Assembly: GCA_026387965.1 (NCBI GenBank) | Contig: JAPLKR010000127.1 | Location: 1 to 7,303, forward strand | Source: Fusobacteriota bacterium | GTDB taxonomy: Bacteria; Fusobacteriota; Fusobacteriia; JAPLKR01 | Reading direction: 5' to 3' | DNA: 7,303 bases | In this document: piece by piece, positions 5,600-7,303 of the stretch | Layout of the letters: every line of letters begins with the position of its first letter | Position numbering within the stretch: position 1 is the first letter of the stretch | Position numbers and translations under genes: made by a program | Notes under the pieces: generated by a model | What the model saw: the letters and a program-made list of their open reading frames with translations, nothing else | Databases searched by the model: none | What the model was told of the DNA's origin: nothing

Positions 5600-6463
5600 A
5601 TGGTAAAATTTATTATTCATGGAGGATGTGGTGCAAGAGAAGCTCCAAAAATTCCTTTTATGATTTATCATGAAAAATTATCGGAGATAACGCATTTAGG
5701 CGTAGAATTTTCAAAAACTCATTCGACCCAAGAGTTAGCGCTTTATCTAGCGCACCTTTTAGAAGATGAGTCAATATTTAATGCAGGTACGGGTTCAAGA
5801 GTGCAAAAAGATGGTGAAATTCGAATGTCGGCTGCCTATATGGATAGTCAAAATGAAAAATTTTCTGGTGTTATCAATATCCAAAATATTAAAAATCCAA
5901 GTTTTGTGGCGTATAAGCTACAAGGGGAATATAACTCAGTACTTTCGAGCGTCGAGGCAACTCAGTATGCTACAGAAAAGTTAAATCATGAAACTTATAA
6001 TCCCATGACAAAAATGAGGTGGGAAGAGTACCAAAATGAGTTGAAAGGATATACTGGAACAATTGGCGTTGTAGTGTTAGAGTGTGAAAACCAAGCGATA
6101 TTCGCGATAACTTTCACAGGTGGAATTGGTTTTGAATCTCCAGGAAGAGTAGGTGATACGCCCACAGTAGCAGGAACTTACGCATCTAAAATACTTGGTA
6201 TTTCGTGTACAGGCAAAGGTGAACAAATTGTCAATCAAGGATTAGCTGTGAGAGTTGAAACGCGAGTGAGAGATGGCGCGACACTTGAGGAAGCTGCTAT
6301 GAAAAGTATATTAGAAGCAGAAGAAAAAGGATATTATTTTGGGTTTATAGCAATTGATGTAATGGGGAATATTTTTGCCACTAATACCTCGCAAGCCCAA
6401 ACGTTTTATAGTATATATGATGGTACAAAAGTCTACACGTTTCTAGATAAGTTAGCACAGTAA
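5600..6463 (+). CDS. isoaspartyl peptidase / plant-type L-asparaginase (Ntn hydrolase)
   Basis: Enzymes of this family (threonine peptidase T2) cleave themselves before a Thr, which then acts as nucleophile to hydrolyse isoaspartyl dipeptides and L-asparagine. The 287-residue precursor shows IHGGCGA at the N terminus, IFNAGTGS (residues 59-66), and the nucleophile Thr154 in TGTIG, so cleavage after Gly153 would give subunits of about 153 and 134 residues. GRVGDTP follows at 182-188 (Arg183 and Asp186 match the substrate-binding Arg and Asp of E. coli IaaA), then CTGKGE at 203-208 (Thr204-Gly205 match the substrate-site Thr-Gly). Spacing from the nucleophile agrees with IaaA to within one residue. 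No signal peptide is seen, so the enzyme should be cytoplasmic. It is somewhat shorter than the usual 310-320 residues, mostly in the linker before the nucleophile. AAGGTGAG at 5590-5597 sets the start. Preference for peptides or free asparagine cannot be told. Confidence 0.92.
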   Translation: MVKFIIHGGCGAREAPKIPFMIYHEKLSEITHLGVEFSKTHSTQELALYLAHLLEDESIFNAGTGSRVQKDGEIRMSAAYMDSQNEKFSGVINIQNIKNPSFVAYKLQGEYNSVLSSVEATQYATEKLNHETYNPMTKMRWEEYQNELKGYTGTIGVVVLECENQAIFAITFTGGIGFESPGRVGDTPTVAGTYASKILGISCTGKGEQIVNQGLAVRVETRVRDGATLEEAAMKSILEAEEKGYYFGFIAIDVMGNIFATNTSQAQTFYSIYDGTKVYTFLDKLAQ

Positions 6464-6502
6464 ATTTTACAAAAAAAAATTGTAGTGATTAAAGGAGTAG
6501 AA

Positions 6503-7252
6503 ATGAAGAAAAGAGTATTAAGTAGTTTAGCATTTGTAGGATTTTCCGCTTTAGCACTTGCCGGTACCAGTGGATCAGCCGCAACCAGTCAATACAGAGA
6601 CATTAATGTGTTTTTGCAATTTACGCCACAAATTGCTAATCAAATTAGCGACTTCAACCAAGTCTTAACGACTCAAGGAATGTGGTCAAAATACGCAACA
6701 GAGCCCCTTATTAATACCCATTCAGTGCATTTGACACTTTACCTAACGACTTATAATACAAAATCTCTTCCTGAAATTATTAAAATTGTTAAAGAGGATG
6801 CTAAAAGTATGAAACAATTTGCAGTTTCCACAAGTAGTATTCAAGCTTCGACAAGTAATTACGTGATGTTGTTTGTAAATAATTCGAAAAATCCTGATGG
6901 AACAAACAATTTAATGCAAGTGTACAGTGATCGACTTGTAGGGGGTCTCTCTCCCATTCGTTATTTGCAAGCCTCTATTCCAGCATGGGCGAGTTCAATA
7001 CCTGATAAGGAAGCAGCTTATAAATTATACGGAAGTCCAAATGTTTACACACAATTTTCTCCTCACTTTAGCATTTTGGTGGCAAATGTACCTTCAGCGA
7101 ATGAATCAACCTTTATTTCTGATATGAATGGATGTATTCTAAACGATAATTTCCAGCCAGTTACCGCAACTGCTGTTTCAATTGGTGTAGGATATGCAGA
7201 CGTTAATGGTCAAGTGACACAAATTCTTGCAAATTTTCCACTCAAAAAGTAA
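6503..7252 (+). CDS. exported 2H phosphoesterase-like protein (2'-5' RNA ligase superfamily)
   Basis: This 249-residue protein starts at ATG 6503, chosen because AAAGGAG (6491-6497) lies five bases upstream; the in-frame GTG at 6485 has no such signal. Residues 1-26 form a Sec signal peptide: MKKR, a hydrophobic core, and a likely cut after ALA (20) or GSA (26). No lipobox Cys is present, so a soluble periplasmic or secreted protein is expected. The mature part has the paired 2H motifs: His76-x-Thr78 in VHLTLYL and His188-x-Ser190 in PHFSIL, each on a predicted strand, plus YGSPNV at 176-181. Such motifs mark the cyclic phosphodiesterase/2'-5' RNA ligase fold, which acts on 2',3'-cyclic or 2'-5' phosphodiesters; the substrate here is unknown. 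It lies 39 bases after the peptidase stop with no clear terminator between, so it may be co-transcribed, and it ends at a strong terminator. Confidence 0.75.
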   Translation: MKKRVLSSLAFVGFSALALAGTSGSAATSQYRDINVFLQFTPQIANQISDFNQVLTTQGMWSKYATEPLINTHSVHLTLYLTTYNTKSLPEIIKIVKEDAKSMKQFAVSTSSIQASTSNYVMLFVNNSKNPDGTNNLMQVYSDRLVGGLSPIRYLQASIPAWASSIPDKEAAYKLYGSPNVYTQFSPHFSILVANVPSANESTFISDMNGCILNDNFQPVTATAVSIGVGYADVNGQVTQILANFPLKK

Positions 7253-7257
7253 TGAAG

Positions 7258-7289
7258 AATACTGTCTAAATTTAAGACAGTATTTTTTT
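7258..7289 (+). terminator. Rho-independent terminator after the 2H gene
   Basis: Perfect 10-bp arms AATACTGTCT (7258-7267) and AGACAGTATT (7275-7284) enclose a 7-base loop and run into seven Ts (7283-7289). It begins five bases after the stop codon. This is the clearest terminator in the window. The stem with its flanking As could also work for a gene converging from the right. Confidence 0.93.
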
Positions 7290-7303
7290 AACCATAACAT
7301 GAA

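Noticed and set aside
5766-5984. Plus-strand 72-codon frame inside the isoaspartyl peptidase gene
   Set aside because: It overlaps a conserved enzyme frame and has no independent ribosome binding site or domain.
6468-6484. Hairpin TACAA/TTGTA between the peptidase and 2H genes as a terminator
   Set aside because: The stem has only five pairs, almost all A:T, with a loop of seven As and no T tract after it.
6485-6502. GTG at 6485 as start of the 2H gene
   Set aside because: It would place the ribosome binding site AAAGGAG inside the coding region. ATG 6503 has correct spacing and begins a classic signal peptide with MKKR.

Overview
This is an A+T-rich bacterial chromosomal segment. All intact genes lie on the + strand and begin with ATG behind purine-rich Shine-Dalgarno sequences. 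The core genes are housekeeping: the 3' end of a PIN-PhoH-type ATPase gene, a Smg/DUF494-like gene, topA (DNA topoisomerase I) and trmFO (folate-dependent tRNA m5U54 methyltransferase). The order smg-topA is familiar from Gram-negative bacteria, and trmFO often follows topA in several phyla. A Sec signal peptide on the last gene fits a cell with an exported compartment. I cannot name the phylum from the sequence.

Layout. Positions 1-387 are the C-terminal part of the PhoH-like gene, cut by the window edge. Positions 388-453 hold a strong extended -10 promoter overlapped by a 9+9 bp inverted repeat, which drives a likely two-gene operon: smg-like (454-831) and topA (845-3070). A terminator follows at about 3075-3104. 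Positions 3105-4150 contain no intact gene. Most of this stretch (3262-3984) is a decayed HD-domain phosphohydrolase gene, broken by frameshifts at an A7 tract, an (AT)8 tract and an A9 tract, by in-frame stops, and by loss of the His of the HD motif. A 134-bp G+C-rich palindromic element sits inside this pseudogene, flanked by an 8-bp direct repeat. trmFO (4216-5538) then starts from its own candidate promoter. It is followed by an isoaspartyl peptidase/L-asparaginase of the Ntn-hydrolase type (5600-6463) and an exported 2H-phosphoesterase-like protein (6503-7252), closed by a strong terminator (7258-7289).

Functionally, the window combines DNA supercoiling control (TopA), tRNA modification (TrmFO), RNA-linked or stress ATPase activity (PhoH-like), turnover of isoaspartyl peptides or asparagine, and an exported protein with the two HxT/S motifs of the 2'-5' RNA ligase/cyclic phosphodiesterase superfamily. 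I see no defence island, CRISPR array, tRNA, rRNA, transposase or clearly novel multi-gene system. The least ordinary items are the palindromic element in the dead HD gene, the export signal on the 2H protein, and the possible operator before the smg-like gene.
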